From a virus, in IMG/VR virus record IMGVR_UViG_3300020174_000058, positions 1 to 26,420 of that record: a stretch of 26,420 nucleotides of DNA, one strand, 5' to 3'. A model generated the notes under the pieces. The model made no database searches. It was not told the DNA's origin and saw only the letters and a program-made list of their open reading frames with translations. This document shows positions 1 to 6,274 of the stretch, piece by piece (position 1 is the stretch's first letter; each line of letters begins with the position of its first letter). A program made the position numbers and the translations under genes.

Positions 1-3
1 ATC

Positions 4-32
4 ATATAAGGGCGCTCAAAGTGCCCTTATAT
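4..32 (+). terminator. Hairpin, probable terminator of the upstream transcript
   Basis: Bases 4-13 pair perfectly with 23-32 (10 bp, GC-rich core GGGC/GCCC). The 9-base loop can close further by three weaker pairs. No T-run follows, so it is not a textbook intrinsic terminator. Its place just before a new gene with its own leader fits the 3' end of a gene lying left of the window, or an mRNA-stabilising hairpin. Confidence 0.5.
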
Positions 33-52
33 ATACTATATGAACAAATTGA

Positions 53-88
53 TCTAGGCAAATACCTAGAGTAGCATTCCCGAAAGGG
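53..88 (+). promoter_or_regulatory. Two small hairpins in the leader of the first gene
   Basis: Bases 53-58 (TCTAGG) pair with 65-70 (CCTAGA) around a 6-base loop. Bases 79-81 (CCC) pair with 86-88 (GGG) around a GAAA tetraloop. Both lie between the upstream hairpin and the AGGAG ribosome site at about 94-98. They may shape the 5' leader of the structural-type gene that follows; no function is known. Confidence 0.3.
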
Positions 89-104
89 TTAACAGGAGAA
101 AAAA

Positions 105-566
105 ATGGCAGACAAAAAAATAACGGCGTTGACCGATCTAGGTAACGCATTAGCAAGTGCAGACTTGTTTCACGTAGTTGACGATCCGTCAGGTACACCA
201 ATCAACAAAAAAATAACAGCAGAAGATGTCTTTAATAATATTCCATCTTGGATAGGATTAAAAGATACTGCTCAAACAATTACTGGTGATGGTTCAACAT
301 CAACAGCAGTAACACTTACTGAAAGTACAACTTTAGTTAACGCAACTTCAGGTGCAGCTCCAGTAACAGTAGGTGACGGCGCTGATGGTCAAGTTAAAAT
401 TATTATTAATAAATCAACTTCAGGTTCAAACGCAGTAACAATTACACCTGATAATTTTGTTTCAGGTACAACTGTAAACATAGACGCACCAGGTAGAAGT
501 GTGATTTTATTTTTTAAAGATAGTAACTGGAATGTAATTGGCGGTAACGGACAAGTAGTCGCTTAA
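105..566 (+). CDS. Small virion-structural-type protein (fibre-like N-terminus)
   Basis: A 153-residue protein preceded by an AGGAG ribosome site. The N-terminus ([13 protein letters not shown], then about residues 23-40 with [14 protein letters not shown] and a KKIT motif) is of a kind I recognise at the start of many structural and fibre-type proteins of marine tailed phages. Residues about 50-153 are Thr/Ser/Val/Gly-rich with alternating hydrophobics and end in a hydrophobic beta-like segment ([14 protein letters not shown]), as in small beta-sandwich decoration or fibre proteins. There is no signal peptide or membrane segment. A virion role is inferred from sequence style and from the head-protein-like genes downstream; the exact part is unknown. 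Confidence 0.6.
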   Translation: MADKKITALTDLGNALASADLFHVVDDPSGTPINKKITAEDVFNNIPSWIGLKDTAQTITGDGSTSTAVTLTESTTLVNATSGAAPVTVGDGADGQVKIIINKSTSGSNAVTITPDNFVSGTTVNIDAPGRSVILFFKDSNWNVIGGNGQVVA

Positions 567-580
567 TTTGAGGAGATATT

Positions 581-781
581 ATGGCAATTGATGAAAAAAT
601 ATTACAAGAAGAATTAACAACTTTAAAATCTGATTTTGATAAAACAAAAAAACAAATTGAAAGCATTGAAAAAGAAGTTATAGGTATGAGAAATAATTTA
701 AATGCTCTTTACGGTGCTATTCAACAAACTGAAAAATTATTAAAGTTAAGTAGGGAAAACAAAGATGGTAAAAAAGTTTAA
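581..781 (+). CDS. Small coiled-coil protein
   Basis: A 66-residue protein with a good GGAG ribosome site 15 bases after the previous stop. It is almost entirely charged heptad-like helix (residues 3-60, rich in K, E, L, I), so a homo-oligomeric coiled coil is likely. It has no cysteines, membrane segment or catalytic motif. Its stop codon lies 17 bases inside the next gene, which points to coupled translation. Function unknown; the neighbourhood suggests a virion or head-assembly accessory protein. Confidence 0.6.
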   Translation: MAIDEKILQEELTTLKSDFDKTKKQIESIEKEVIGMRNNLNALYGAIQQTEKLLKLSRENKDGKKV

Positions 782-974
782 ATCTTTTGTAAAAGAAGAA
801 GAACTAAAAGACTTTGAAGAAGACTTGCTGGGTGAAACACCACCTAATACTGCTGACGCAATGAAACGTTATAAGGCAGGTAAGGCAGGTTTTACAGATA
901 AGGCACATCTAAAAGCAAAAGGATTGATACCTCGTTCAGATGGACAAAAAAAGGTATCAGACAAATATAAGTAG
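765..974 (+). CDS. Small protein with capsid-targeting-like N-terminus
   Basis: A 69-residue, Lys-rich protein whose start overlaps the preceding gene by 17 bases. The first residues, MVKKFKSFVKEEE, resemble the T4 internal-protein targeting peptide (MKTYQEFIAE in IPI-III as I recall it), which is cut after Glu by the prohead protease. The body (about 28-69) contains a repeated YKAGKAG-type basic stretch with ALKAKG-like spacing. I infer packaging into the head; no enzymatic motif is visible. Family identity beyond marine T4-like phage hypothetical is not established. Confidence 0.6.
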   Translation: MVKKFKSFVKEEELKDFEEDLLGETPPNTADAMKRYKAGKAGFTDKAHLKAKGLIPRSDGQKKVSDKYK

Positions 975-983
975 AGGAGAACA

Positions 984-1415
984 ATGAAAACTTTTAAACA
1001 ACACGTAAAAGAAGGTATGTCACCGTTGGGCGTTGGAGTTACTACATCTAATTCAGTTGAAGATGGCTCTATTGGTGTTCATAACATAGAAAACGCTGAC
1101 GTACTTAAAAGAGTAAATGCTTTCGTGGGTTCAATTGCAGAAAGAGAGTTTATTAAACCTCAACACGCTGTAGATGAACTTAGAGAGAAATTACATAGAA
1201 TAGGTTTAACAGTATCGCCAGTTGATTTAAACGGTGATAATGGTAAAGTAACTGCTGAAGTGAAACAATTTGGTGGGAGATTTGGTAAAGATACCGATGG
1301 ATCCGATATTAATGATGATGGTATATCTCATAGAAAAGAAAGTGGTTTAAAACTAGAAGTTAGTTACGAAACACTTAAAAACGGAACATCTAAGGTCTAC
1401 GCTAAATTAGTGTAG
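984..1415 (+). CDS. Conserved marine T4-like phage protein, head-associated candidate
   Basis: A 143-residue protein behind a GAGGAG ribosome site. It begins MKTFKQHVKEG, the clearest match in the window to a T4-type capsid-targeting peptide with a possible cut after Glu10. The rest carries motifs I recognise from conserved hypothetical proteins of marine T4-like phages: an NAFVGSIAEREF segment (about 46-57), a DELREKLHRIGL helix (about 64-75), an acidic DTDGSDINDDGISH stretch (about 103-116, possibly metal-binding) and a basic YAKLV end. Likely virion-packaged; molecular role unknown. Confidence 0.7.
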   Translation: MKTFKQHVKEGMSPLGVGVTTSNSVEDGSIGVHNIENADVLKRVNAFVGSIAEREFIKPQHAVDELREKLHRIGLTVSPVDLNGDNGKVTAEVKQFGGRFGKDTDGSDINDDGISHRKESGLKLEVSYETLKNGTSKVYAKLV

Positions 1416-1418
1416 TCA

Positions 1419-1790
1419 ATGTTCAAAGAGATAACCAAAGATAATTGGCTGTTATTTGCACAACAAAATTATGATAATCCTACCTTACAAAAGGAACAGG
1501 AATTTTATGATGATATTAAACGGTTTAAATATCTTAAAAGGTTATTTCGTAAGTATAAGATAACCAAAAAAATTAAAGTAAGACTAGCAGTTAATCACGT
1601 AATAGTCTTAGCAAATGTTTTTGGAGTTGAGGCAGCAGTAACTTTATTATTGTTTAAAATAGATAGAGTTTATTGGCCTTATTTAAAATCTATACTTAAT
1701 AATTTGAACTATCTGTATCCACACGAATTACATAATGTAAATACAGATAAACAAATAGATGAACTTTTAAATAAGGAATTAAATGGCTAG
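1419..1790 (+). CDS. Conserved hypothetical protein of marine T4-like phages (DUF7207-like)
   Basis: A 123-residue, helix-rich protein. An N-terminal LLFAQQNYDNP segment (about 12-22), a basic RFKYLKRLFRKYK patch (about 35-47), an NHVIVLANVFGVEAA helix (about 59-73) and a WPYLKSILNNLNYLYP end (about 86-101) match a family I know from cyanophage and pelagiphage genomes near late genes; the DUF number is from memory. It starts 4 bases after the previous stop and overlaps the next gene by 8 bases. No signal peptide. Function unknown. Confidence 0.7.
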   Translation: MFKEITKDNWLLFAQQNYDNPTLQKEQEFYDDIKRFKYLKRLFRKYKITKKIKVRLAVNHVIVLANVFGVEAAVTLLLFKIDRVYWPYLKSILNNLNYLYPHELHNVNTDKQIDELLNKELNG

Positions 1791-2262
1791 TAGATTAGTT
1801 GATACATTAATAACTTATCGAGTTATCAAATTACTTGTAACACCTTTTGAAAGACAAGAGGCGTTTAAACAAGGTATAATTGATAAAGACGGTAATGTAT
1901 TAAAGAAAAATAAAGAATTAAAAACTGAAAATGAAAAAAAAGCCTATACTTATTTACATAGATTTGTTTTTAATTTAAAAAGAATACTTAAAAAAGTAGG
2001 TTTAGGTAGTAAATTAGGTTCTTTTGCTGTTGCTCTAGCATTACTTTTAAAAGAAAAAAAAGAGTATGAACCACATAAGACACTTATTGAAAGTGCCGTT
2101 ATTACTTATTTAAAAGAAACAAATCAATACGAGCAACTATTAACAGAACAAGGCGAAGTTAAACCTATCTATGAAACAGAACCATTAATGACTTGTTTTG
2201 GTATTGATGTGTATGAAAAAGATGGACAACTTTATTCGGAGGACGAATATGAAAAGTTTTAA
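1783..2262 (+). CDS. Conserved hypothetical protein of marine T4-like phages
   Basis: A 159-residue protein overlapping its upstream neighbour by 8 bases. Segments ITYRVIKLLVTPFERQEAF (about 10-28) and an IIDKDGNVLKKNKELKT region (about 32-48) followed by a YLHRFVFNLKRILKK helix are recurrent in T4-like marine phages, next to the preceding family. The C-terminal 40 residues are acidic. The pairing with the 1419 gene suggests a shared head or neck-related role, but that is inference from context only. Confidence 0.65.
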   Translation: MASRLVDTLITYRVIKLLVTPFERQEAFKQGIIDKDGNVLKKNKELKTENEKKAYTYLHRFVFNLKRILKKVGLGSKLGSFAVALALLLKEKKEYEPHKTLIESAVITYLKETNQYEQLLTEQGEVKPIYETEPLMTCFGIDVYEKDGQLYSEDEYEKF

Positions 2263-2602
2263 AGAAATAGCACAAGACATAGTAAGTAGAATGGAAGAAG
2301 ACGCTCCAGCAAATTCAGTTGCAGGTGGTGGTGTTGACTTGGCTCCTAATGCTGCTGTATCACAATCTCCTCATATGATACGTAGAAAAAAAGAACAAGG
2401 TGATGAACAAGAAAAAATATCTAAAAAGATAAGTCAAATGGTCAAAGAAAATAACGATAATAATAATGTACTTTTAAAACAAGTATTAGATGGCCTTGAT
2501 AGAGTTGATACTAAAATAGATGAAAAGATTTATGGTAAAACTGAAATTAAAATAGAAGAAAAAAAAGAATACAAAACTTTTAAGGACAAATATAATGCCT
2601 AA
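2249..2602 (+). CDS. Coiled-coil protein with capsid-targeting-like N-terminus
   Basis: The start at 2249 is chosen because CGGAGG lies 6 bases upstream and the protein then begins MKSFKEIAQDIVSRMEEDA, like the other targeting-type N-termini here; a longer in-frame start at 2198 lacks such a site. It has 117 residues. After the leader comes a PANSVAGGGVDLAPNA segment, a Gly/Ala/Pro-rich linker seen after such leaders in marine T4-like phages, then a basic region and a long charged coiled coil (about 50-110). It overlaps the upstream gene by 14 bases. Probably a head-packaged or scaffold-related protein. Confidence 0.65.
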   Translation: MKSFKEIAQDIVSRMEEDAPANSVAGGGVDLAPNAAVSQSPHMIRRKKEQGDEQEKISKKISQMVKENNDNNNVLLKQVLDGLDRVDTKIDEKIYGKTEIKIEEKKEYKTFKDKYNA

Positions 2603-2687
2603 CGCTGGTTCTTTCCAAGAGTGTGAATACAATGAAGACTGGAAAGATGAAATGTATATAAGATATGGGTACACATATGAAAATTAA
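2595..2687 (+). CDS. Possible 30-residue acidic microprotein
   Basis: ATG at 2595 overlaps the upstream stop and has AAGGA about 10 bases before it. The 30-residue product is acidic and aromatic-rich (ECEYNEDWKDEMYIRYGY), unlike random AT-rich translation. It runs into the start region of the next gene (2665/2677) in another frame, consistent with coupled translation. No family recognised. Confidence 0.45.
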   Translation: MPNAGSFQECEYNEDWKDEMYIRYGYTYEN

Positions 2688-3330
2688 AACATTAAAAGAA
2701 TATATTAGTTATATGGGTGGTTATAGAATTGGTTATGTAGATAATATATCTCCAATGGTTAGTTTAGGTGATACACCACCAAAAGGCCAAGCAGGTAAAG
2801 ATAGTAGAGGTGTTGGTTTAAATGCCAATTATACATCACAGGCCGCTGGCACAATGAGGCCATTTATAACAGCTAATAAAGAATATGATTTAAAAGATAA
2901 AGCTTTGTATATGAAACTTGTAAGACAGGCTATGTCAGTTATGCCAGGTTCTGAAAAACAAAAACAAATTAAAAAAGAAATTGAAAGAGTACAAAAAAGA
3001 TTAGGTATTAGAGAAGACACAAATAGAATACCAAGAAAACCAGGACAGAAAGCTGGTTCAGATAAACATTCAGATTTATATACAGATGAAAATCCAAAAG
3101 GCACAATACACGGTTTAGGTTTTACAGACGCTGAAACGGCAAGAACATCTGTAAACAAAATAAAGAACTCTGGTAAATCACACGCACACAAAATTCAAGC
3201 GGCTATCGCAATGTCACAAAGAGCGAAAGTTGCTAGTGAAAGAGCAAAAGACCCTAAAAAGAAAAAAGATTTAGGTGCCGCTCATAGAATATATCAATCA
3301 TTTATAGATACTAACAAAAAGAAGGACTAA
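2677..3330 (+). CDS. DUF5872-like basic protein, head-associated candidate
   Basis: A 217-residue protein from the ATG at 2677 (MKIKTLKEYI, again leader-like); an in-frame ATG at 2665 adds MGTH. Neither start has a strong ribosome site. The middle (about 85-125) is a charged helix. The C-terminal half has a DLYTDENPKGT motif followed by a SHAHKIQAAIAMSQRAK helix, the pattern of a small domain I know as DUF5872, common in phage and giant-virus proteins. Rich in Lys and Arg, so nucleic-acid contact is plausible. A virion-internal role is inferred. Confidence 0.6.
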   Translation: MKIKTLKEYISYMGGYRIGYVDNISPMVSLGDTPPKGQAGKDSRGVGLNANYTSQAAGTMRPFITANKEYDLKDKALYMKLVRQAMSVMPGSEKQKQIKKEIERVQKRLGIREDTNRIPRKPGQKAGSDKHSDLYTDENPKGTIHGLGFTDAETARTSVNKIKNSGKSHAHKIQAAIAMSQRAKVASERAKDPKKKKDLGAAHRIYQSFIDTNKKKD

Positions 3331-3331
3331 T

Positions 3332-3910
3332 ATGGAACTATTAATAGCTTTAGCAATGAAATTTTGGCAGTGGTCATTATTAATATTATGTGTTATCATA
3401 GGATTTATTATAAACTTATTAGATAAAAGAAAATCTAATTTAAAGTTTTCATACGAAGAACTACCACATTTACAACCAGTAAGAATTGCTACCAAAGGAA
3501 AAGGATTTTGGAAAGGTATTATTATGTGGTTAATGTCAACAAGAAATTGGGAACTAACAAAGAATTGGAGATACAATATAAATGGTACTGAGTATGTAAT
3601 ACCAAAAGGTTTTCAATTTGATGGTGCAAGTATACCAAAATTTTTAAGAACGTTTTTTTCACCAGTTGGTGTGTTATTAATTGGCGGTCTTGTACACGAT
3701 TATATGTACAAGTATGCTGCTTGTAAACCAGCAGATAAATCGGGTTCACTTCTATTAGTAAATCAAAAAAGAGCAGATCAAATCTTTAGAGATATAAACA
3801 TAGAAGTAAACGGTTTCTATTTTATGAATTACCTTGCTTATTGGTCATTAAGACTAGGTGGCTTTGTAGCTTGGAATGGTCATAGAAAAAGAAACGAACA
3901 AATAAAGTAA
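3332..3910 (+). CDS. DUF1353 family membrane-anchored protein
   Basis: A 192-residue protein with AAGGA before the ATG. Residues about 8-30 form one transmembrane helix. The remainder is a DUF1353 domain: PKGFQFDGASIPKFLRTF (about 90-107), LVHDYMYKYAA with the conserved His-Asp (about 120-130), a RADQIFRDI segment and a closing YWSLRLGGFVAWNG. Members are small phage proteins of unsettled function, often near lysis or tail genes; a catalytic or peptidoglycan-related activity has been suspected but I cannot support it here. The added membrane anchor and its place just before spanins suggest an envelope job. Confidence 0.8.
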   Translation: MELLIALAMKFWQWSLLILCVIIGFIINLLDKRKSNLKFSYEELPHLQPVRIATKGKGFWKGIIMWLMSTRNWELTKNWRYNINGTEYVIPKGFQFDGASIPKFLRTFFSPVGVLLIGGLVHDYMYKYAACKPADKSGSLLLVNQKRADQIFRDINIEVNGFYFMNYLAYWSLRLGGFVAWNGHRKRNEQIK

Positions 3911-3926
3911 CAAAGGAGAAACTAAT

Positions 3927-4085
3927 ATGGAATGGTTAAAAGCTAGAATGAAAGAGTTATCATCATTACACGGTGGTGCTTTAATAGCTATGGGTCTTAT
4001 AATTTTATTTGCAAGTCCTATTGCTAAAATGGCCGCTTGGGCTTCAATCGCTTGGGGTCTGTGGGCTATCTGGAAGAAAGACTAA
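3927..4085 (+). CDS. Small single-helix membrane protein, holin-like candidate
   Basis: A 52-residue protein behind an AAAGGAG site. Residues 1-13 are charged (MEWLKARMKEL), then about 17-46 are a long hydrophobic Ala/Ile/Trp-rich segment enough for one or two short helices, ending KKD. I recognise this form from marine T4-like phages, where small MEWLKAR-type membrane proteins sit near lysis genes. Directly upstream of the spanin pair, so a holin or holin partner is possible; no direct evidence. Confidence 0.65.
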   Translation: MEWLKARMKELSSLHGGALIAMGLIILFASPIAKMAAWASIAWGLWAIWKKD

Positions 4086-4088
4086 ACT

Positions 4089-4556
4089 ATGTTAAGTTTT
4101 AGATTATTTTTTATTGGACTACTCATCAGCGCCGTCATAGGCGCTGGTGCTTATGTTATGAAGTTACAAAGAGATAACATTATTCTAAAAGAAAACGCAG
4201 TTAAATTAGAATCTGCCATATCAGAACAGAAACAAGTTATTGAAAATCAAAAGAAAGACTTTGCTGAAATATTAGAAGCAAATAAAAAGATAAATGAATT
4301 AGTCAATAATCTCAAAAAAGACTTAGATGATTTAGATAAAAGATTTAATAAGAAAGAAAGAGATATTGGTAAACTGGCCATTGAAAGAACAAAGGTCATA
4401 GAAAGAATTATAAACAAAGGTAGTGAAAACGCTAAAAGATGTATTGAAATCGCTAGTGGTTCACCATTAACGGAAGAAGAAAAGAATGCTACAAAGAAGT
4501 CAGAAATCAATCCTGAATGTCCTAGTATTGCTAATCCTAAGTATATTCCTTACTAA
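4089..4556 (+). CDS. Inner-membrane spanin (Rz-like)
   Basis: A 155-residue protein with one N-terminal transmembrane helix (about 5-23) and a long periplasmic coiled coil (about 27-115), the topology of Rz i-spanins. Two cysteines in the C-terminal part could form disulfides. The out-of-frame overlap with a following lipoprotein gene (71 bases) is the classic Rz/Rz1 arrangement, and this, not sequence identity, is the main evidence. Role: together with the o-spanin it would span the periplasm and fuse inner and outer membranes at lysis. Confidence 0.75.
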   Translation: MLSFRLFFIGLLISAVIGAGAYVMKLQRDNIILKENAVKLESAISEQKQVIENQKKDFAEILEANKKINELVNNLKKDLDDLDKRFNKKERDIGKLAIERTKVIERIINKGSENAKRCIEIASGSPLTEEEKNATKKSEINPECPSIANPKYIPY

Positions 4557-4869
4557 CTGCTCAGGTGTTAAGAAGTTAAGTATATTTAAAGAAGAAGTCA
4601 AAAGACAGGAACTAAATTTAGAGAAACCTACACCTCTACAATTAGAACAAATTAAGTGGATTATTATTACATCTGAAAACGCTGATGAAGTATTTAAAAA
4701 GATGGAAGAACAAGGCCTTGATCCTGTCTTATTTGGCCTTACAGATAATGACTATCAATTGATAGCAAAAAACTTTGCTCAAATAAGAAATCAATTAAAA
4801 ATTACAAACGATATACTTGACAAGTATAAAAAATACTACGAAGGAGATAATGATGGCGAAACTAGGTGA
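4486..4869 (+). CDS. Outer-membrane lipoprotein spanin (Rz1-like) with extra C-terminal domain
   Basis: A 127-residue lipoprotein whose gene starts inside the i-spanin gene in another frame. The signal peptide (about 1-24) ends in LTNC, with Cys25 as the lipidated residue. After about residue 50 comes a domain I recognise from other phages at this position: a WIIITSENADEVF segment, then PVLFGLTDNDYQLIAKNFAQIR and a final DILDKYKKYYE helix. Classical Rz1 proteins are short and proline-rich, so this one is longer than usual. It probably binds the i-spanin tip and the outer membrane. The end overlaps the nuclease gene by 17 bases. Confidence 0.7.
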   Translation: MLQRSQKSILNVLVLLILSIFLTNCSGVKKLSIFKEEVKRQELNLEKPTPLQLEQIKWIIITSENADEVFKKMEEQGLDPVLFGLTDNDYQLIAKNFAQIRNQLKITNDILDKYKKYYEGDNDGETR

Positions 4870-5272
4870 TAAAACTGACTTTAGTTATAGAGTAAAAAGA
4901 GTTACAAAAGTTGTAGATGGAGATACAATAGATGTTATATTAGATATGGGGTTTGACATTTTGTTTGCTCAAAGAGTTAGACTATTTGGTATAGACACAC
5001 CAGAAAGTAGAACAAGAGATAAAGTAGAAAAAATTTATGGTTTAAAGTCTAAAAAGTTTTTACAAGAAAAATTAAAAAAAGCAAAAAAGATTACAATTAA
5101 AACATACAAAAATTCAGAAACAGGTAAGTTTGGTAGAATACTTGGAGATGTATGGTGTGATGGCAAATCTGTTAATTCAGAAATGGTTAAAGTAGGTCAC
5201 GCTGTTGCTTACTATGGTCAAAACAAAAAACTTGTTGAAGCAGCTCATTTAAGAAATAGAAAAAGAGTATAA
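4853..5272 (+). CDS. Staphylococcal-nuclease-like (thermonuclease) endonuclease
   Basis: The start at 4853 is preferred because AAGGAG lies 6 bases upstream; the product has 139 residues. It shows the full SNase signature: VVDGDTIDV (about 20-28, metal-binding Asp), RVRLFGIDTPES (about 41-52, equivalents of Arg35, Asp40, Thr41 and Glu43 of staphylococcal nuclease) and GRILGDV with the Arg87 equivalent at about 95. It lacks a signal peptide, so it should act in the cytoplasm, for instance on host DNA. It sits between the spanins and two membrane proteins with 1-base and 17-base overlaps, so it is co-expressed with the lysis block. Confidence 0.88.
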   Translation: MAKLGDKTDFSYRVKRVTKVVDGDTIDVILDMGFDILFAQRVRLFGIDTPESRTRDKVEKIYGLKSKKFLQEKLKKAKKITIKTYKNSETGKFGRILGDVWCDGKSVNSEMVKVGHAVAYYGQNKKLVEAAHLRNRKRV

Positions 5273-5547
5273 TGTTTTTTGATATACTAACACAATTTGG
5301 ATTACCAGTTGCGGCCGCTGTCACAATGGGTGTATTCATTTATATTATTTTAAAATATATTTTAGCAGGTGTAGTTGGTTCAGTCAAAGGTTTACACGGT
5401 ATTATTATGGGTTTAGAAAATAGAATTGAAACAATGAACAATGATTTAATACACATTGATACTTTAATTTCACACTCATTACACTTAAAACCAGATTTAG
5501 ATAGAATAGCAAGAGCTGACGGTAAAAAAGACGCTAGACGAGATTAA
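5272..5547 (+). CDS. Small membrane protein with C-terminal coiled coil (paralog A)
   Basis: A 91-residue protein starting on a TAATG junction with the nuclease gene. One transmembrane helix (about 10-35) after an ILTQFGLP start, then a charged helix with NRIETMNNDLIHID (about 50-63) and a basic tail. It is clearly paralogous to the next gene, which has the same layout and matching residues (ILNQYG; DNDLIRI). Topology is compatible with a holin or a lysis regulator but also with other phage membrane proteins. No known family named with confidence. Confidence 0.65.
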   Translation: MFFDILTQFGLPVAAAVTMGVFIYIILKYILAGVVGSVKGLHGIIMGLENRIETMNNDLIHIDTLISHSLHLKPDLDRIARADGKKDARRD

Positions 5548-5798
5548 TGACTGTATTAGAAATATTAAATCAATATGGATTTGCTACCTTGGCCGCTATT
5601 GGTATGGGCTGGTTTATATTTTTTATCTATACCTATATCACACAAGAAGTTACAAGTAAACTAGGTGAAGCAAATAAAGCCTTAATTGCTCTTTTAGACA
5701 AGATAAGAAGATTAGATAATGATTTGATTAGAATTAAATCTAAATTGAACACTATTTTGACATTAAGAGAAGAACAAGATAAGAAAAACAAAGACTAA
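5547..5798 (+). CDS. Small membrane protein with C-terminal coiled coil (paralog B)
   Basis: An 83-residue protein overlapping paralog A by one base (TAATG). Residues 3-8 (LEILNQYG) and one transmembrane segment (about 12-33) are followed by a coiled coil with KIRRLDNDLIRIKSKL (about 51-66). Compared with paralog A the membrane helix is more aromatic and the tail shorter. The tandem duplication suggests a hetero-oligomeric pair. The gene ends just before the late promoter of the curli operon. Confidence 0.65.
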   Translation: MTVLEILNQYGFATLAAIGMGWFIFFIYTYITQEVTSKLGEANKALIALLDKIRRLDNDLIRIKSKLNTILTLREEQDKKNKD

Positions 5799-5802
5799 TT
5801 CT

Positions 5803-5810
5803 TATAAATA
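5803..5810 (+). promoter_or_regulatory. T4-type late promoter of the curli/cyclase operon
   Basis: An exact TATAAATA box, the T4 late promoter consensus read by the gp55 sigma factor. In T4 the start of transcription lies 6 bases past the box, here at 5816, which is the A of the csgF start codon. No ribosome site precedes that ATG, so the transcript would be leaderless. It is one of only two exact boxes I found on this strand. Confidence 0.65.
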
Positions 5811-5815
5811 GTAGT

Positions 5816-6274
5816 ATGAAAACACTTATAAAATATAGTGTTTTCTTTGGACTTTTACTATTATCCACATCATTACAGTCAAGTGAATTGACACAAGAAT
5901 TTAAGAACCCATCCTTTAGTGGAAATGGTTACTCAAATCACGTGTTATCAATACAACAACTTGAACACCAAAGAGAGCAAAAGATAAAAGAAGACAAAGA
6001 AGCCGCTGAAAGGCAGGCTAAACGTGACGAAGACAATAAGACAATCAATCGTTTTATTGCTAACGTTGAAAGTAGAATTTACGCTAACATATCAAAACAA
6101 TTAGTTGACAATATGTTTAGTGATACTGGACAAACATCTGGTACGGCTGAGATAGAGGGTGCTACAATTGTTTGGAATAAAGATAGTGACTTAGGTACGA
6201 TTGCTATTACCATAACGGAAGCTGACGGCACCATAACAACATTAACAGTACCGATTGGAGATTTCGGTTTCTAA
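5816..6274 (+). CDS. csgF: Curli assembly protein CsgF
   Basis: A 152-residue protein with a signal peptide (about 1-22). The mature N-terminus has the CsgF hallmark F-x-NP-x-F-x-GN (QEFKNPSFSGNGYSNHVL, about 27-44) followed by a Q-rich helix, closely like E. coli CsgF, whose N-terminal peptide plugs into the CsgG channel. The middle (about 48-100) is a longer charged helix than in E. coli. The C-terminal beta part (about 108-152) is typical. Role: caps the CsgG pore at the cell surface and hands curlin subunits to the growing fibre. It overlaps csgG by one base, the usual coupling of these partners. Confidence 0.9.
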   Translation: MKTLIKYSVFFGLLLLSTSLQSSELTQEFKNPSFSGNGYSNHVLSIQQLEHQREQKIKEDKEAAERQAKRDEDNKTINRFIANVESRIYANISKQLVDNMFSDTGQTSGTAEIEGATIVWNKDSDLGTIAITITEADGTITTLTVPIGDFGF

